This document shows, in pieces, positions 9,418 through 21,185 of a stretch of 64,000 nucleotides of DNA. The notes beneath the pieces were generated by a model. That model was not told where the DNA came from, searched no databases, and saw nothing but the letters and a program-made list of their open reading frames with translations. Each line of letters begins with the position of its first letter. The stretch's first letter is position 1. The translations under genes and the position numbers were made by a program. The stretch comes from Burkholderia sp. S171 (GTDB taxonomy: Bacteria; Pseudomonadota; Gammaproteobacteria; Burkholderiales; Burkholderiaceae), in assembly GCF_009766085.1 (NCBI RefSeq), contig NZ_LMUF01000026.1, forward strand, positions 460 through 64,459. The letters are read 5' to 3'.

Positions 9418-9758
9418 ATCGTCTCAACATCTTCCTGTTGATCGTCGTGCTCGGTTGCGCGTTGTCGGCGGTGAGCGCCTCGAACAAGCAGCGGCAGATT
9501 TTCATCAATGTGCAAAGGGCGCAGTCGGAAGAGCGTCAGTTGCAGCAGGATTTTTCGCAGCTTCAATATCAGCAGAGCGCGTTGTCGAAAACATCGCGTA
9601 TCGAGCAGTTGGCTACCACGTCTCTCAAGATGCAGCCCGTCACCACGGGCCGCACGCAATATCTGAACTATGACCCGGCGACGTCGACGGCAACGGACGC
9701 GCCGTTGCCTGCGCCGGTTCCGGCGTCGGCTCCTCCCGCGCGCGGGGTGAAACGATGA
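9414..9758 (+). CDS. ftsL: Cell division protein FtsL
   Basis: Small bitopic inner-membrane protein of the FtsQLB complex that activates septal wall synthesis. It has 114 residues: a short N-terminus, one membrane segment ([17 protein letters not shown]), then a heptad-rich coiled-coil region with many Gln residues, and an Ala/Pro-rich tail. It sits between rsmH and ftsI with ATGA overlaps on both sides, its invariant position in proteobacterial dcw clusters. Confidence 0.9.
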   Translation: MNRLNIFLLIVVLGCALSAVSASNKQRQIFINVQRAQSEERQLQQDFSQLQYQQSALSKTSRIEQLATTSLKMQPVTTGRTQYLNYDPATSTATDAPLPAPVPASAPPARGVKR

Positions 9759-11620
9759 AACCGTCGCCAAAGAAGAACAAGGGCGTCGCCTTCACGCCCA
9801 ATCCCATTCTCTCCGTGCGCCTCCCCATGTGGCGCTCGAAGCTCGTCGTGTTCATGCTGTTCATGGCGTTCGTCGCGCTCGCGGGGCGTGCGTTCTGGAT
9901 CCAGGGCCCCGGCAACGCGTTCTTCAAGAAGCAGGGTGAAAGCCGCTATCAGCGCACGCTTGAAATGCCGGCCACGCGCGGCCAGATCAAGGACCGCAAT
10001 GGCCTCGTGCTGGCGACCAGTTTGCCGGTAAAGGCGATCTGGGCAATCCCCGAAGCCGTTCCCGACGATCTAGGCGCCGACAAGCTCGGCCAGCTCGCCA
10101 CGCTGCTCGAGATGTCGCCGAAGGAACTGCGCGCGAAGCTTTCCATGGACAAGACCTTTGTCTATGTGAAGCGCCAGGTGTCGATCGAGGTCGCGCAGAA
10201 AGTCGCGGCGCTCGACATTCCCGGTATTTATTCGCGGGGTGAATACAAGCGCTTCTATCCGGAAGGCGAGATCACGGCGCATCTGATCGGCTTTACTAAT
10301 ATTGAAGACAAGGGTCAGGAAGGCGTGGAACTTGGCGATCAGGGCGTTCTCGCCGGTACGCCAGGCATGCGTCGCGTGATCAAGGACCGGATGGGGCACA
10401 TCGTCGAGGACGTGGACGAGCAGGTCGTGCCGCATAACGGTGACGACGTGGAGTTGTCGATCGATAGCAAGATCCAATACATCGCGTACACGAACCTGAA
10501 AGCCGCCGTGGAGAAGTTCAAGGCGAAGGCGGGTGCGGCGATCGTGATCGACGTAAAGACCGGTGAAGTGCTGGCGCTCGTCAATTACCCGACCTACAAC
10601 CCGAACGACCGCTCGCGCATGACCGGCGAGCAGTTGCGCAACCGGATCATGACGGACACGTTCGAGCCGGGCTCGATCATGAAGCCTTTTACGATTTCGC
10701 TGGCGCTCGATCTGCATCGCGTCACGCCGAACACGCTCGTCGATACCGGCAACGGTTCGTTCGTGCTCGACGGCGCGCGTATTACCGACGACTCGGGGTT
10801 CGGCGTGCTGACCGTGGGCGGCGTGATCCAGAAGTCGAGCAACATTGGCGCCACCAAGATCGCGATGCAGTTGAGGCCCGAAGAGATGTGGAACATGTAT
10901 ACGAGTATCGGGCTCGGGCAAGCGCCGAAGGTGGGTTTCCCGGGCGCGGTGTCGGGTCGGCTGCGGCCGTGGAAAAGCTGGCGCCGGATTGAGCAGGCGA
11001 CCATGTCGTATGGCTATGGCCTGTCGGCGTCGCTGTTCCAGCTTGCGCGTGCCTACACGGCCATCGCGCATGACGGGCAGGTGTTGCCGGTCTCTATTTT
11101 CCGCACGCCGGGCGACGCGCCCGTGACGGGGCCACAAGTATTTGCGCCGACCACCGCGCGTGAAGTGCGCGCCATGCTGGAAATGGTGACGGCGAAGGGC
11201 GGTACGTCGCCGGATGCCGCCGTGCCGGGGTATCGCGTGGGGGGGAAGTCGGGTACGGCGTACAAGCACGCAGGACGCGGCTACGATAAATCGCGGTATC
11301 GCGCATCGTTTGTCGGCATGGGGCCGATGCCGGATCCGCGCATCGTGGTGGCGGTGTCGGTTGATGAACCGACGGCCGGCAGCCACTTTGGCGGCCAGGT
11401 GTCGGGTCCGGTGTTCTCGGCTATCGCCGGCGATACCTTGCGTTCGCTGAACATTCCGCCCGACATGGCGGTGAAGCAGATGGTGGTGTCCGATGACCCC
11501 GCCTCCAGCACGCCTGCCACCGACATCAAGAAGCCGAACGCGACGAACACGAACACGAATGCGCCGAAGAAGCTGAAGGTATCGACGAATCCGAAGAATC
11601 ACCCGGGAGTCGTTCGATGA
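9755..11620 (+). CDS. ftsI: Septal peptidoglycan transpeptidase FtsI (PBP3)
   Basis: Class B penicillin-binding protein that crosslinks septal peptidoglycan with FtsW. It has 621 residues. The order is a short cytoplasmic region, a membrane anchor near residues 30-50, the PBP dimerisation domain, then the transpeptidase domain. The latter has the active serine in PGSIMKPF near residue 307, SSN near 361 and KSGT near 498. The C-terminal tail is Asn/Thr/Pro-rich and low in complexity. The gene overlaps both ftsL and murE by four bases. Confidence 0.95.
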   Translation: MKPSPKKNKGVAFTPNPILSVRLPMWRSKLVVFMLFMAFVALAGRAFWIQGPGNAFFKKQGESRYQRTLEMPATRGQIKDRNGLVLATSLPVKAIWAIPEAVPDDLGADKLGQLATLLEMSPKELRAKLSMDKTFVYVKRQVSIEVAQKVAALDIPGIYSRGEYKRFYPEGEITAHLIGFTNIEDKGQEGVELGDQGVLAGTPGMRRVIKDRMGHIVEDVDEQVVPHNGDDVELSIDSKIQYIAYTNLKAAVEKFKAKAGAAIVIDVKTGEVLALVNYPTYNPNDRSRMTGEQLRNRIMTDTFEPGSIMKPFTISLALDLHRVTPNTLVDTGNGSFVLDGARITDDSGFGVLTVGGVIQKSSNIGATKIAMQLRPEEMWNMYTSIGLGQAPKVGFPGAVSGRLRPWKSWRRIEQATMSYGYGLSASLFQLARAYTAIAHDGQVLPVSIFRTPGDAPVTGPQVFAPTTAREVRAMLEMVTAKGGTSPDAAVPGYRVGGKSGTAYKHAGRGYDKSRYRASFVGMGPMPDPRIVVAVSVDEPTAGSHFGGQVSGPVFSAIAGDTLRSLNIPPDMAVKQMVVSDDPASSTPATDIKKPNATNTNTNAPKKLKVSTNPKNHPGVVR

Positions 11621-13161
11621 GCGGTTTGGACTTGGTCAAGCAGCAGGCGCGGATCGCGAAAGCGGTTGAGTGGTTGCGTGCGCACGCGGGCGCCGATGCG
11701 CAATTGCATGCCGACTCGCGCTCGCTGAAACCCGGTGATGTGTTTTTTGCCTACGCAGTGGATGGCGCGGACAGCCGTCCTTTCATCGATGCCGCGCTCC
11801 AAAACGGCGCCGCTGCCGTGCTGTATCAGCCGGAGAATTTCAGCGGCAAGCCGGACGCGTCGCGTGCGTTTGCGGTCAAGGCGCTGAATGAACTGGCCGG
11901 GTCGATCGCGTCGGCGTGGTACGGCGAACCCACGGACTCCATGCTGGTCGCCGGCGTGACCGGCACGAACGGCAAGACGTCGTGCAGCCATTGGCTTGCA
12001 ACGGCGCTGTCGGCGTTGGCTACACCGTGCGCGGTGGTCGGGACGCTGGGAAGTGGCATGCCGGGCAAGCTCGTGCATTCCGGTTTTACGACTCCCGACG
12101 CGCCACAACTGCAACGTACGTTTGCCCAATTCAAGACTGATGGCGCGAAGGCCGTGGCCATGGAAGTGTCGTCGCATGCGTTGCATCAGGGGCGTGTGAA
12201 TGGCACGAAGTTTGACATTGCCATCTTCACGAATCTTACGCAGGACCACCTGGACTATCACGGCACGTTCGCCGCGTACGAAGGGGCGAAGGCGAAGCTG
12301 TTCGCGTGGCCGGCGTTGAAAGCCGCGGTGATCAATCGCGACGACCTGGGTGGACAGCGCCTGATTGCATCGTGTCACGGCAGGACGCGAACGATTGCGT
12401 ATGGAATTGCTGAAAATGCCACCGGCGCCGAAGTCAAAGCCGACGCCCTGCTGCTTGCCAGCCGCGTGCGCGCCACCGCGACGGGCACGGCGTTCCACCT
12501 GAGTTCCGACTGGGGCGACGCCGACGTGGAAGTCGCGACGCTCGGCGAATTCAACGTAAGCAATCTGCTCGGCGTGCTGGGCGCGTTGCTGGCTGCGCAG
12601 ATTCCGCTCGACGCCGCGCTCGGGCAGATCACGAAGCTCGAACCGGTAAGTGGACGGATGCAACGCCTCGGCGGCCGTTTGCAGAACGATGAGCCGCTGG
12701 TGGTGATCGACTACGCGCATACGCCGGACGCGCTAGAGAAAACGCTGGCAGCGCTGCGCCCGATCGCCGAAACGCGTGGCGGTCAGTTGATCTGCATGTT
12801 CGGCTGCGGCGGCGATCGGGATGCAACCAAGCGTCCGCTGATGGGTGCGATTGCGGAGAAGAATGCGGATCACATCGTGATCACAAGCGATAACCCGCGC
12901 GGAGAAGATCCGCTTGCGATCATCGATCAGATTGCTGCGGGCTTTCATGACGCGTCGAAAGCGCGTCGTATAGAAGACCGCGCGAGCGCGATCCTCCAGG
13001 CGATCCGCACCGCGGCGCGCGAGGACGTGGTCGTGCTGGCCGGCAAGGGCCACGAAGCCACGCAGGAAATCATGGGAAAAAAGCGCGCATTCTCCGATCA
13101 GGATCACGCACGTCTTGCGCTTGCCGCTCGCGCCACGCAAGCGCGCGGAGGTGGCGAATGA
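11617..13161 (+). CDS. murE: UDP-N-acetylmuramoyl-L-alanyl-D-glutamate--2,6-diaminopimelate ligase
   Basis: Cytoplasmic Mur ligase adding the third residue of the peptidoglycan stem. It has 514 residues and an ATP-binding GTNGKTS motif near residue 116. The DNPR motif (TSDNPRGED) near residue 425 is the signature of meso-diaminopimelate-specific enzymes, which fits a Gram-negative wall. It starts inside the end of ftsI and ends overlapping murF. Confidence 0.95.
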   Translation: MSGLDLVKQQARIAKAVEWLRAHAGADAQLHADSRSLKPGDVFFAYAVDGADSRPFIDAALQNGAAAVLYQPENFSGKPDASRAFAVKALNELAGSIASAWYGEPTDSMLVAGVTGTNGKTSCSHWLATALSALATPCAVVGTLGSGMPGKLVHSGFTTPDAPQLQRTFAQFKTDGAKAVAMEVSSHALHQGRVNGTKFDIAIFTNLTQDHLDYHGTFAAYEGAKAKLFAWPALKAAVINRDDLGGQRLIASCHGRTRTIAYGIAENATGAEVKADALLLASRVRATATGTAFHLSSDWGDADVEVATLGEFNVSNLLGVLGALLAAQIPLDAALGQITKLEPVSGRMQRLGGRLQNDEPLVVIDYAHTPDALEKTLAALRPIAETRGGQLICMFGCGGDRDATKRPLMGAIAEKNADHIVITSDNPRGEDPLAIIDQIAAGFHDASKARRIEDRASAILQAIRTAAREDVVVLAGKGHEATQEIMGKKRAFSDQDHARLALAARATQARGGGE

Positions 13162-14570
13162 CGCTGTTCACACTGCGCGACGCCGCGTTGCAGATTCCGG
13201 GTGCGACCGTCATAGGCGATGAAAACGTCGCGTTCGACCGGGTATCGACGGATAGCCGCACAGCCGGTCCGGGCGATCTGTTCATCGCGATCAAGGGCGA
13301 TCGTTTCGATGCCCACACGTTCCTGCCGCAAGTGGCGCAGCGCGGCATTGCAGCGGCGTTGGTCACGCACACGCCGGACGATTTTCACGTGCCTGCGATC
13401 AAGGTGAAGGACACGCGCGTGGCGCTCGGCGCGTTGGCCCACGGATGGCGCAAGCGTTTTACGATTCCGCTGATTGCAGTCACCGGCAGCAATGGCAAGA
13501 CTACGGTCAAGGAAATGATCGCGTCGATCCTCGCGGCTGCTGTGGGCGAAAGCGCGCGGCTTGCGACGGCAGGCAATTTCAACAACGACATCGGCTTGCC
13601 GCTGACGTTGTTCCGTCTGAATGAATCACACAAGCTGGCGGTCATCGAGCTGGGCATGAATCATCCGGGCGAAACCGAAACGCTCGGCAAGATCGCTGCG
13701 CCTACGGTTGCTGTCGTCAACAACGCGCAGCGCGAGCATCAGGAATTCATGGCGACGGTGGAAGCAGTCGCGCTCGAACACGCCTCGGTGATTCACGCGC
13801 TGGCCGCCAACGGCACGGCCGTTTTCCCCGCCGACGACAAATACGCGAGCATCTGGCGCGTCGCCGCGACGGGCAATCCGATTTTGGATTTCGCGTTGCA
13901 TACGGACGCATCGCAAACGGCCGCGGCCGTGACCGGAAAGCTGGTTGGCGCGACACTCAAGATCAGCACGCCGCAAGGCGCGCTCGACGTCGCTTTGGGC
14001 GTGCTGGGTGAACACAACGCGCGCAATGCATTGGCGGCTACGGCTGCCGCTCTTGCAGCGAATGTTTCACTCGACGCCGTCAAGCGCGGGCTCGAAGCTT
14101 TTGAGCCGGTAAAGGGACGCCTGCAAGTGAAGCGCGCAGTGCTCAAACCGATCGAAGGCGCGACTGTTATCGACGATACGTACAACTCGAATCCCGACTC
14201 CATGCGCGCGGCTATCGACGTGCTCGCGTCGCAACCGTCGCCGCGTGTTCTGGTCATGGGCGACATGGGCGAAGTCGGCGATCAAGGGCCGGCGTTTCAT
14301 CGTGAAGTGGGTGCTTACGCGGCGCAACGGGGTATCGACGTGCTGTATGCACTCGGCGATGCGAGCATCGATTCAAGCAAAGCCTTCGGCCCGGCAGGAC
14401 AACATTTCACCAATATCACCTCACTCATTGCAGCACTCACCGGCGCCGGCTTCGGACCTGACGCCACGTTTCTCGTGAAAGGCTCGCGCTTCATGCAGAT
14501 GGAACGCGTGGTGGACGCCGTGACGAGTCCACACCAACCCGCAACGGGCAAAACGCCCGCTGCGCACTGA
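13158..14570 (+). CDS. murF: UDP-N-acetylmuramoyl-tripeptide--D-alanyl-D-alanine ligase
   Basis: Mur ligase that adds the D-Ala-D-Ala dipeptide to complete the pentapeptide. It has 470 residues, with ATP-binding TGSNGKTT near residue 110, the ELGMNHPGE segment and the DTYNSNPDSM motif in the C-terminal domain, all typical of MurF. Coupled to murE by a four-base overlap; mraY follows after 15 bases with an AAGGA ribosome-binding site. Confidence 0.95.
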   Translation: MTLFTLRDAALQIPGATVIGDENVAFDRVSTDSRTAGPGDLFIAIKGDRFDAHTFLPQVAQRGIAAALVTHTPDDFHVPAIKVKDTRVALGALAHGWRKRFTIPLIAVTGSNGKTTVKEMIASILAAAVGESARLATAGNFNNDIGLPLTLFRLNESHKLAVIELGMNHPGETETLGKIAAPTVAVVNNAQREHQEFMATVEAVALEHASVIHALAANGTAVFPADDKYASIWRVAATGNPILDFALHTDASQTAAAVTGKLVGATLKISTPQGALDVALGVLGEHNARNALAATAAALAANVSLDAVKRGLEAFEPVKGRLQVKRAVLKPIEGATVIDDTYNSNPDSMRAAIDVLASQPSPRVLVMGDMGEVGDQGPAFHREVGAYAAQRGIDVLYALGDASIDSSKAFGPAGQHFTNITSLIAALTGAGFGPDATFLVKGSRFMQMERVVDAVTSPHQPATGKTPAAH

Positions 14571-14585
14571 AGAAGAAGGACCAGC

Positions 14586-15755
14586 ATGCTACTCGCACTC
14601 GCGCAATGGCTTCAGAATGACGCCAGTTTTCTGCGCGTGTTTACCTACCTCACGTTCCGCGCTGTCGGCGCGACGATCACGGCGTTGTTCGTCGGCCTCG
14701 TCTGCGGCCCGTGGGTGATTCGCAAACTGACCTCGTTGAAGGTCGGTCAGGCCGTGCGTACGAACGGCCCGCAAACGCATTTGGTGAAGTCCGGCACGCC
14801 GACCATGGGTGGCGTGCTGATCCTGTTGGGCATCGCATTTTCCACCTTGCTTTGGGCCGACCTGACCAATCGTTTCGTGTGGATCGTAATGCTCGTCACG
14901 TTCGGTTACGGCGTGATCGGCTGGGTCGATGATTATCGGAAGGTCGTGCATAAAGACCCGCGCGGAATGTCGTCGCGGGAAAAGTATTTCTGGCAATCGG
15001 TGATCGGTTTGTTCGCCGCCGTGTATCTCGCGTTCAGCGTGTCCGAGGCGAACAACGCGCGCGTGTTCGACTTGTTCATGGCGTGGGTGCGAAGCGGTTT
15101 GTCGATGGGCTTGCCCGCCCGCGCCGACCTGATGCTGCCGTTCCTGAAATCGATCAGCTATCCGCTCGGCACGTGGGGTTTCATCGCGATGACGTATCTG
15201 GTGATCGTCGGATCGAGCAACGCAGTGAATCTCACCGATGGCCTCGACGGTCTCGTCATCATGCCGGTCGTGCTGGTGGGCGCATCGCTCGGCGCGTTTG
15301 CGTATGTGATGGGTAGCTCGGTGTACTCCAAGTACCTGTTGTTCCCGCACATTCCCGGCGCGGGCGAATTACTGATCTTTTGTTCCGCAATGGGAGGCGC
15401 GGGGCTCGCGTTTCTCTGGTACAACACGCACCCCGCGCAAGTCTTCATGGGCGATGTCGGCGCGCTCGCGCTCGGCGGCGCGCTCGGGACCATCGCCGTG
15501 ATCGTTCGGCAGGAAGTCGTGCTGTTCATCATGGGCGGCGTGTTCGTCGCGGAAACGGTGTCCGTGATGATGCAGGTCAGCTATTTCAAGTACACGAAAA
15601 AACGCTTCGGCGAGGGGCGGCGCATCTTCAAGATGGCGCCGCTGCATCACCATTTCGAGTTGTCAGGATGGAAGGAAACGCAAGTGGTCGTGCGCTTCTG
15701 GATCATCACGCTGATGTTGTGTCTGTTCGGTTTGTCGACGCTCAAGTTGCGTTGA
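14586..15755 (+). CDS. mraY: Phospho-N-acetylmuramoyl-pentapeptide-transferase
   Basis: Polytopic inner-membrane enzyme that transfers phospho-MurNAc-pentapeptide to undecaprenyl phosphate, forming lipid I. It has 389 residues and about ten membrane segments. Catalytic aspartates are visible in GWVDDYRK and in NLTDGLDGL, and the HHHFE motif (PLHHHFEL) lies near the C-terminus. The length and motif order are standard. Confidence 0.95.
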   Translation: MLLALAQWLQNDASFLRVFTYLTFRAVGATITALFVGLVCGPWVIRKLTSLKVGQAVRTNGPQTHLVKSGTPTMGGVLILLGIAFSTLLWADLTNRFVWIVMLVTFGYGVIGWVDDYRKVVHKDPRGMSSREKYFWQSVIGLFAAVYLAFSVSEANNARVFDLFMAWVRSGLSMGLPARADLMLPFLKSISYPLGTWGFIAMTYLVIVGSSNAVNLTDGLDGLVIMPVVLVGASLGAFAYVMGSSVYSKYLLFPHIPGAGELLIFCSAMGGAGLAFLWYNTHPAQVFMGDVGALALGGALGTIAVIVRQEVVLFIMGGVFVAETVSVMMQVSYFKYTKKRFGEGRRIFKMAPLHHHFELSGWKETQVVVRFWIITLMLCLFGLSTLKLR

Positions 15756-15797
15756 TTGTTGTGTTGATGTTTATTCAGCCGGGAAAAAGGTAAAGCG

Positions 15798-17309
15798 ATG
15801 TTTGGCGAGAAGTTCTTCGATCGGCCGAGTCCGATGGTGCTTGTGCTGGGGCTCGGTGAATCCGGCCTCGCGATGACGCGGTGGTGCGCGCGTCACGGGT
15901 GCCGTCTGCGCGTGGCCGATACCCGCGCCACGCCGCCGAACCTGTCGGAACTCGCTGTGCATGGCATCGATGCAGAGTTTGTCGGCGGTGCATTCACACC
16001 GGCGCTGCTCGATGGCGGTATCGAAATTGTTGCAATCAGCCCGGGACTGTCGCCTCTGGCTGATGATTTGAGGCCGCTCCTCGACGCCGCGCGGGAACGC
16101 GGCGTCCCTGTGTGGGGCGAGCTGGAATTGTTCGCGCAAGCGTTGAAGTCGCTTGGCGCGAACGGCTACGCGCCGAAGGTGATCGCCATTACGGGCACCA
16201 ACGGCAAGACCACGACGACTGCGCTCACTGGGTTGTTGTGTGAACGTGCCGGCAAGACCGTGGCGGTGGCGGGAAACATCAGCCCGGCGATGCTGGACAA
16301 GTTAAGTGAAGCAATCGACAACACCGCGCTGCCCGATATCTGGGTGCTGGAGTTGTCGAGTTTTCAGCTTGAGACGGCACACTCGTTCGCGCCGGACGCT
16401 GCTGCTGTGCTCAACATTACGCAGGATCATCTGGACTGGCATGGCGGCCTTGACGCTTACGCTGCAGCGAAGGGCCGCATCTTCGGTGAAAAGACCGTGC
16501 GCGTGCTCAATCGTGACGACGCGCGGACCATGGCGCTGGGATCGGGAAATCCCGCGCTAGTGGTCACGTTTGGTCTGAACGAGCCGAAGCGTCTCGGCGA
16601 CTACGGTCTGCTGCGCGAGAACGGCATCGCATGGCTGGCGCAGGGCAACGACCGCGATCTCAGCGATGAACCCGCGCCCACGCGTCGGCGTAAAAGCGAT
16701 GTCGCCGCTGAGCCGAATGTGTATTCGAAGCGCCTGATGCCCGTCGATGCACTGCGCGTTCGCGGCCTGCATAACGCGGCAAACGCGCTGGCGGCTTTGG
16801 CGCTCGCACGGGCTATCGATTTGCCTTTGGCTTCGCTCCTTCACGGCTTGCGTGAATATCACGGCGAGCCGCATCGCGTGGAAGTGATCGCGCAAATAGA
16901 AGGCATTGATTTCGTCGATGACAGCAAAGGCACGAACGTCGGCGCGACCGTCGCGGCGCTCGATGGCCTGGCGCAAAAGACGTTGCTGATCGCGGGTGGC
17001 GACGGCAAGGGCCAGGATTTTTCACCGCTCGCGGCACCCGTCACGCGTTGGTGCCGGGCGGTGATGCTGATTGGCCGCGATGCACCGCGCATCCGTGAGG
17101 CATTGGCGGACACGAACGTCCCGCTGCATGACCACGCGACGCTCGAAGCCGCGACGCAAGCGGCCGCGCAGTTGGCTGAACCGGGCGATGCGGTGTTGCT
17201 GTCGCCAGCGTGCGCCAGCTTCGACATGTTTAAAAATTACGCACATCGCGCGGACGTATTCCGGCAAGCGGTGGCGGACATTGCGGCAGAACGGGGAGTG
17301 ATGTTATGA
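15798..17309 (+). CDS. murD: UDP-N-acetylmuramoylalanine--D-glutamate ligase
   Basis: Mur ligase that adds D-glutamate to UDP-MurNAc-L-Ala. It has 503 residues, slightly long for the family because of an insertion around residues 285-310 rich in Arg and Pro (APTRRRKSD), which is common in Burkholderia. The ATP-binding motif is GTNGKTTTT near residue 133, with [10 protein letters not shown] and [11 protein letters not shown] further on. The start at 15798 follows AAAAAGG. It overlaps ftsW by four bases. Confidence 0.95.
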   Translation: MFGEKFFDRPSPMVLVLGLGESGLAMTRWCARHGCRLRVADTRATPPNLSELAVHGIDAEFVGGAFTPALLDGGIEIVAISPGLSPLADDLRPLLDAARERGVPVWGELELFAQALKSLGANGYAPKVIAITGTNGKTTTTALTGLLCERAGKTVAVAGNISPAMLDKLSEAIDNTALPDIWVLELSSFQLETAHSFAPDAAAVLNITQDHLDWHGGLDAYAAAKGRIFGEKTVRVLNRDDARTMALGSGNPALVVTFGLNEPKRLGDYGLLRENGIAWLAQGNDRDLSDEPAPTRRRKSDVAAEPNVYSKRLMPVDALRVRGLHNAANALAALALARAIDLPLASLLHGLREYHGEPHRVEVIAQIEGIDFVDDSKGTNVGATVAALDGLAQKTLLIAGGDGKGQDFSPLAAPVTRWCRAVMLIGRDAPRIREALADTNVPLHDHATLEAATQAAAQLAEPGDAVLLSPACASFDMFKNYAHRADVFRQAVADIAAERGVML

Positions 17310-18634
17310 GCTGGTCCGAACGTTTTGGCTCGAAACTGACCGGTCAACGCAACGCCGTTGCCAACGACAGCGCCACGCTCGGCGGCCGCACCTCGCGTAC
17401 GGGCGGCGTTGGTTCACTGGGTGGCATTGGCGCGCGCGTGGCCGAGCGGACGAGCGGTATTTCGAGCGCGGTGAACGGCGTGACGCCCATTCGTTCGCGC
17501 ATGCTCGACTACGACTACTCGCTGCTGTGGGTGACCATTGCGCTGCTCGGGATAGGGGTCGTGATGGTGTATTCGGCATCCATCGCCATGCCTGATTCGC
17601 CCAAATACGCGCAGTACAAAGACTACTTCTTCCTGGTGCGCCATCTTGTATCCATCGCGACCGCTGTAGTTGCATCGATCATCGCGTTCAAGATTCCTGT
17701 GTCGACGTGGGACAAGTACGCGGCGAAGTTCTTCCTGGCGTCGCTGTTCCTGCTGGTGATCGTGCTGATTCCGCACATCGGCAAGGGCGTGAACGGCGCG
17801 CGTCGATGGATTCCGCTCGGCATCACGAACATGCAGCCGTCGGAAATCATGAAGCTCGCCGTGACCATCTACGCAGCCAACTACACGGTGCGCAAGCAGG
17901 AGTTCATGCACAGCATCGGCCGTGGCTTCTTGCCCATGGCCGTTGCCGTCGGCTTCGTCGGCGCGTTGCTGCTGCTCGAGCCGGACATGGGCGCGTTCAT
18001 GGTGATCGCGGTTATCGCCATGGGCGTGCTGTTCCTCGGCGGCGTGAACGCCAAGCTGTTCGGCGGTCTGGTGGCAACGGCCGTTGGCACGTTTGCGTTG
18101 CTCGTGTGGGCATCGCCGTGGCGTCGTGAACGGATTTTCGCTTACCTCGATCCGTGGGACGACCGCTATGCACAAGGCAAGGCATACCAGTTGACGCACT
18201 CGCTGATCGCGTTCGGCCGCGGCGAATGGTTTGGCGTGGGACTGGGCGGCAGTGTCGAGAAGCTTAACTATCTGCCGGAAGCGCACACCGACTTTATCCT
18301 CGCGGTGATCGGCGAGGAACTTGGGTTCGTGGGCGTGCTGATCGTGATCCTGCTGTTCTACTGGATCGTGCGGCGCGCGTTCGAAATCGGCCGTCAGGCG
18401 CTCGCGCTCGACCGTACGTTTGCCGGGTTGATGGCGAAGGGTATCGGCCTCTGGTTTGGCGCGCAGACCTTCATCAACATGGGCGTGAATCTCGGTCTCT
18501 TGCCGACCAAAGGTCTGACCTTGCCGCTGGTGAGCTACGGCGGTTCGGGCATCTTGCTGAACTGTGTCGCGCTGGCGGTACTCATGCGCGTGGACTACGA
18601 AAACCGGGTGCTCATGCGCGGAGGGAAGGTATGA
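17306..18634 (+). CDS. ftsW: Septal peptidoglycan glycosyltransferase FtsW
   Basis: SEDS-family polymerase that extends septal glycan strands together with FtsI. It has 442 residues. A hydrophilic N-terminal extension of about 65 residues precedes ten predicted membrane segments. The SEDS signatures [13 protein letters not shown] and [15 protein letters not shown] text ([18 protein letters not shown]) are present. It is coupled by ATGA overlaps to murD upstream and murG downstream. Confidence 0.94.
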   Translation: MSWSERFGSKLTGQRNAVANDSATLGGRTSRTGGVGSLGGIGARVAERTSGISSAVNGVTPIRSRMLDYDYSLLWVTIALLGIGVVMVYSASIAMPDSPKYAQYKDYFFLVRHLVSIATAVVASIIAFKIPVSTWDKYAAKFFLASLFLLVIVLIPHIGKGVNGARRWIPLGITNMQPSEIMKLAVTIYAANYTVRKQEFMHSIGRGFLPMAVAVGFVGALLLLEPDMGAFMVIAVIAMGVLFLGGVNAKLFGGLVATAVGTFALLVWASPWRRERIFAYLDPWDDRYAQGKAYQLTHSLIAFGRGEWFGVGLGGSVEKLNYLPEAHTDFILAVIGEELGFVGVLIVILLFYWIVRRAFEIGRQALALDRTFAGLMAKGIGLWFGAQTFINMGVNLGLLPTKGLTLPLVSYGGSGILLNCVALAVLMRVDYENRVLMRGGKV

Positions 18635-19776
18635 CGGTTTCGACGTCATCTCGCGCAGGCACGCTGATGGTGATGGCCGGCGGCACCGGGGGACACGTGT
18701 TCCCGGGGCTCGCGGTCGCTCACTGGATGCAGGCGCGCGGCTGGCGTGTCGTGTGGCTCGGCAATGCGTCGGGCATGGAAGCGACGCTGGTGCCGAAGCA
18801 CGGTATCGCGATGGAATACGTGCGCTTTGGCGGCGTGCGCGGCAAGGGCATCAAGACGAAGCTGATGCTGCCGGTGAACCTGCTGCGCGCATGTTCGCAA
18901 AGCCTGCACGCGCTGCGCAAGGTGAAGCCGGATGTGGTGCTCGGCATGGGCGGATACATCACGTTTCCGGCGGGTTTGATGTCGAAGCTGAGCGGCACGC
19001 CGCTTGTGCTCCACGAACAGAATTCAATCGCGGGCCTCGCGAACAAAGTGCTCGCGCATGTGGCCAAACGCGTGCTGGTTGCGTTCCCGAATGCGCTGCC
19101 GAATGCTGAATGGACCGGAAATCCAATTCGTGCGGAACTTAGCGAAGCATTGCCACCCAAAGAACGCTACGCCGCGCGCAATGTTGATGATGACGCGCGT
19201 CTTAACGTTCTGGTCGTCGGGGGCAGTCTGGGTGCAGCCGCTTTGAATGAAACCGTACCAAAAGCGCTCGCGTTGCTTGACCCCGCACTGCGTCCGCGCG
19301 TCGTGCATCAAGCAGGCGCGAAGCATATCGATGCGTTGAAAGCGAACTACGCGGCAGCGGGTTTATCGGCGGATGACCACGTGCAACTGGTGCCGTTTAT
19401 CGACGATATGGCGAGCGCCTACGCCGCTGCGGATCTCGTGATCTGCCGCTCGGGCGCGATGACCGTATCGGAGATCGCGGCCGTTGGCGTGGCGGCGTTG
19501 TTCGTGCCGTTCCCCTTTGCCGTCGATGACCACCAGACAACCAACGCCGCGTTCCTCGCTAATGCGGGCGCGGCCCACTTAATACAACAGCGCGATTTGT
19601 CGGCGGAAAAGCTCGCCGGCTGGTTGCGTGAACAGACTCGCGAGACGCTCAGCCACATGGCCGTGAAAGCTCGCGCCCTGGCGAAACCCGACGCGGCTGA
19701 GCGCGTCGGCCGGGTCTGCGCCGATGTAGCCGGCTTGAGCGCGCTGATACAAGCGCCGAAGGAAATCCAGCCATGA
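18631..19776 (+). CDS. murG: UDP-N-acetylglucosamine--N-acetylmuramyl-(pentapeptide) pyrophosphoryl-undecaprenol N-acetylglucosamine transferase
   Basis: Peripheral membrane GT28 glycosyltransferase that converts lipid I to lipid II. It has 381 residues. The N-terminal glycine loop is [12 protein letters not shown] near residue 16; [23 protein letters not shown] and the C-domain GGSLGA are also present. The donor-binding region includes [13 protein letters not shown]. It has the canonical length and gene position. Confidence 0.95.
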   Translation: MTVSTSSRAGTLMVMAGGTGGHVFPGLAVAHWMQARGWRVVWLGNASGMEATLVPKHGIAMEYVRFGGVRGKGIKTKLMLPVNLLRACSQSLHALRKVKPDVVLGMGGYITFPAGLMSKLSGTPLVLHEQNSIAGLANKVLAHVAKRVLVAFPNALPNAEWTGNPIRAELSEALPPKERYAARNVDDDARLNVLVVGGSLGAAALNETVPKALALLDPALRPRVVHQAGAKHIDALKANYAAAGLSADDHVQLVPFIDDMASAYAAADLVICRSGAMTVSEIAAVGVAALFVPFPFAVDDHQTTNAAFLANAGAAHLIQQRDLSAEKLAGWLREQTRETLSHMAVKARALAKPDAAERVGRVCADVAGLSALIQAPKEIQP

Positions 19777-21185
19777 AACATATCGTCAAACACATTCACT
19801 TCGTCGGCATTGGCGGCGCGGGGATGAGCGGCATTGCCGAGGTGTTGCTCAACCTCGGCTATCAGGTCAGCGGCTCGGATCTGACGAGCAACGTCGTGAC
19901 CGATCGCCTCACCACGCTGGGTGCACGCGTGGCGATCGGGCATCGTGAAGAGAATATTGATGGCGCGAATGCCGTGGTCGTGTCCACCGCCGTGCGCTCC
20001 GATAACCCCGAAGTGCTGGCTGCGCGCCATCGCCGGATTCCGATCGTGCCGCGCGCCGTGATGCTTGCGGAACTAATGCGCCTGAAGCAGGGCATCGCGA
20101 TTGCCGGCACGCACGGCAAGACCACGACCACGTCGTTGGTGGCAAGCGTGCTGGCCGCGGGCGGACTCGATCCGACGTTTGTGATCGGTGGCCGGTTGAT
20201 CAGCGCGGGCGCGAATGCACGGCTGGGGACGGGCGATTTCATCGTGGCTGAAGCCGATGAATCCGATGCGTCATTCCTGAACCTGTTCCCGGTGATCGAA
20301 GTCATCACGAACATCGATGCCGATCATATGGACACCTATGGCCATGACTTCGCGCGGCTGAAGCAGGCGTTTATCGAATTTACGCATCGGCTGCCGTTTT
20401 ACGGCATTGCGGTGCTGTGCGTGGATGATCCGAACGTGCGCGAAATTTTGCCGTTTGTCTCGAAGCCGATCATCCGATACGGCCTGGGCGCTGAAGCGCA
20501 AGTGCGTGCGGTGAACGTGGAAGCGCGCGACGGCAAGATGCATTTCACAACGCTGCGTGAAGACGCGACGCCTTTGGACATCGTGTTGAACCTGCCGGGC
20601 ACGCACAACGTACAGAACGCTTTGGCCGCCATTGCAATTGCGACTGAACTTGAAGTCGCCGATGCCGATATCCAGAGGGCACTGCAAGAATTCACCGGCG
20701 TAGGCCGGCGTTTTCAGCGATACGGCGAAGTGAACGTGAAAGCGTCTGAAGGCGGTGCGTACACGTTGATCGATGACTACGGTCATCACCCGGTCGAAAT
20801 GGCCGCAACCGTCGCGGCGGCGCGCGGTGCATTTCCCGGCCGCCGTCTCGTGCTCGCGTTCCAGCCGCATCGATACACGCGTACGCGTGATTGCTTCGAA
20901 GACTTCGTGCGGGTGCTGTCCACGGTCGACGCGCTCGTGCTCACCGAAGTCTACGCGGCAGGCGAAGCGCCGATCGTCGCCGCCGATGGCCGCGCGTTAG
21001 CGCGCGCGCTCCGCGTGGCAGGGAAAGTGGAGCCGGTGTTTGTCGAATCGGTGGATGAGATGCCGGACGCGATTGCCACGCTGGCACGCAATGGCGACGT
21101 GGTGATCACGATGGGTGCCGGTTCTATCGGCGGCGTATGCGCTCGGCTGACGACGCAAGTTCAGGATTCGAAGGGTTTGAAATGA
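19773..21185 (+). CDS. murC: UDP-N-acetylmuramate--L-alanine ligase
   Basis: First amino-acid-adding Mur ligase. It has 470 residues, with an N-terminal nucleotide-binding [14 protein letters not shown] and the ATP-binding GTHGKTTTT near residue 112; the histidine is the MurC hallmark. DDYGHHPVE in the C-terminal domain also matches. Overlaps with murG and ddlB indicate coupled translation. Confidence 0.95.
   Translation: MKHIVKHIHFVGIGGAGMSGIAEVLLNLGYQVSGSDLTSNVVTDRLTTLGARVAIGHREENIDGANAVVVSTAVRSDNPEVLAARHRRIPIVPRAVMLAELMRLKQGIAIAGTHGKTTTTSLVASVLAAGGLDPTFVIGGRLISAGANARLGTGDFIVAEADESDASFLNLFPVIEVITNIDADHMDTYGHDFARLKQAFIEFTHRLPFYGIAVLCVDDPNVREILPFVSKPIIRYGLGAEAQVRAVNVEARDGKMHFTTLREDATPLDIVLNLPGTHNVQNALAAIAIATELEVADADIQRALQEFTGVGRRFQRYGEVNVKASEGGAYTLIDDYGHHPVEMAATVAAARGAFPGRRLVLAFQPHRYTRTRDCFEDFVRVLSTVDALVLTEVYAAGEAPIVAADGRALARALRVAGKVEPVFVESVDEMPDAIATLARNGDVVITMGAGSIGGVCARLTTQVQDSKGLK

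Noticed and set aside
10070..11602. 510-codon open frame antisense to ftsI
   Set aside because: Arg/His-rich shadow translation of a GC-rich gene; ftsI is certain from its penicillin-binding motifs.
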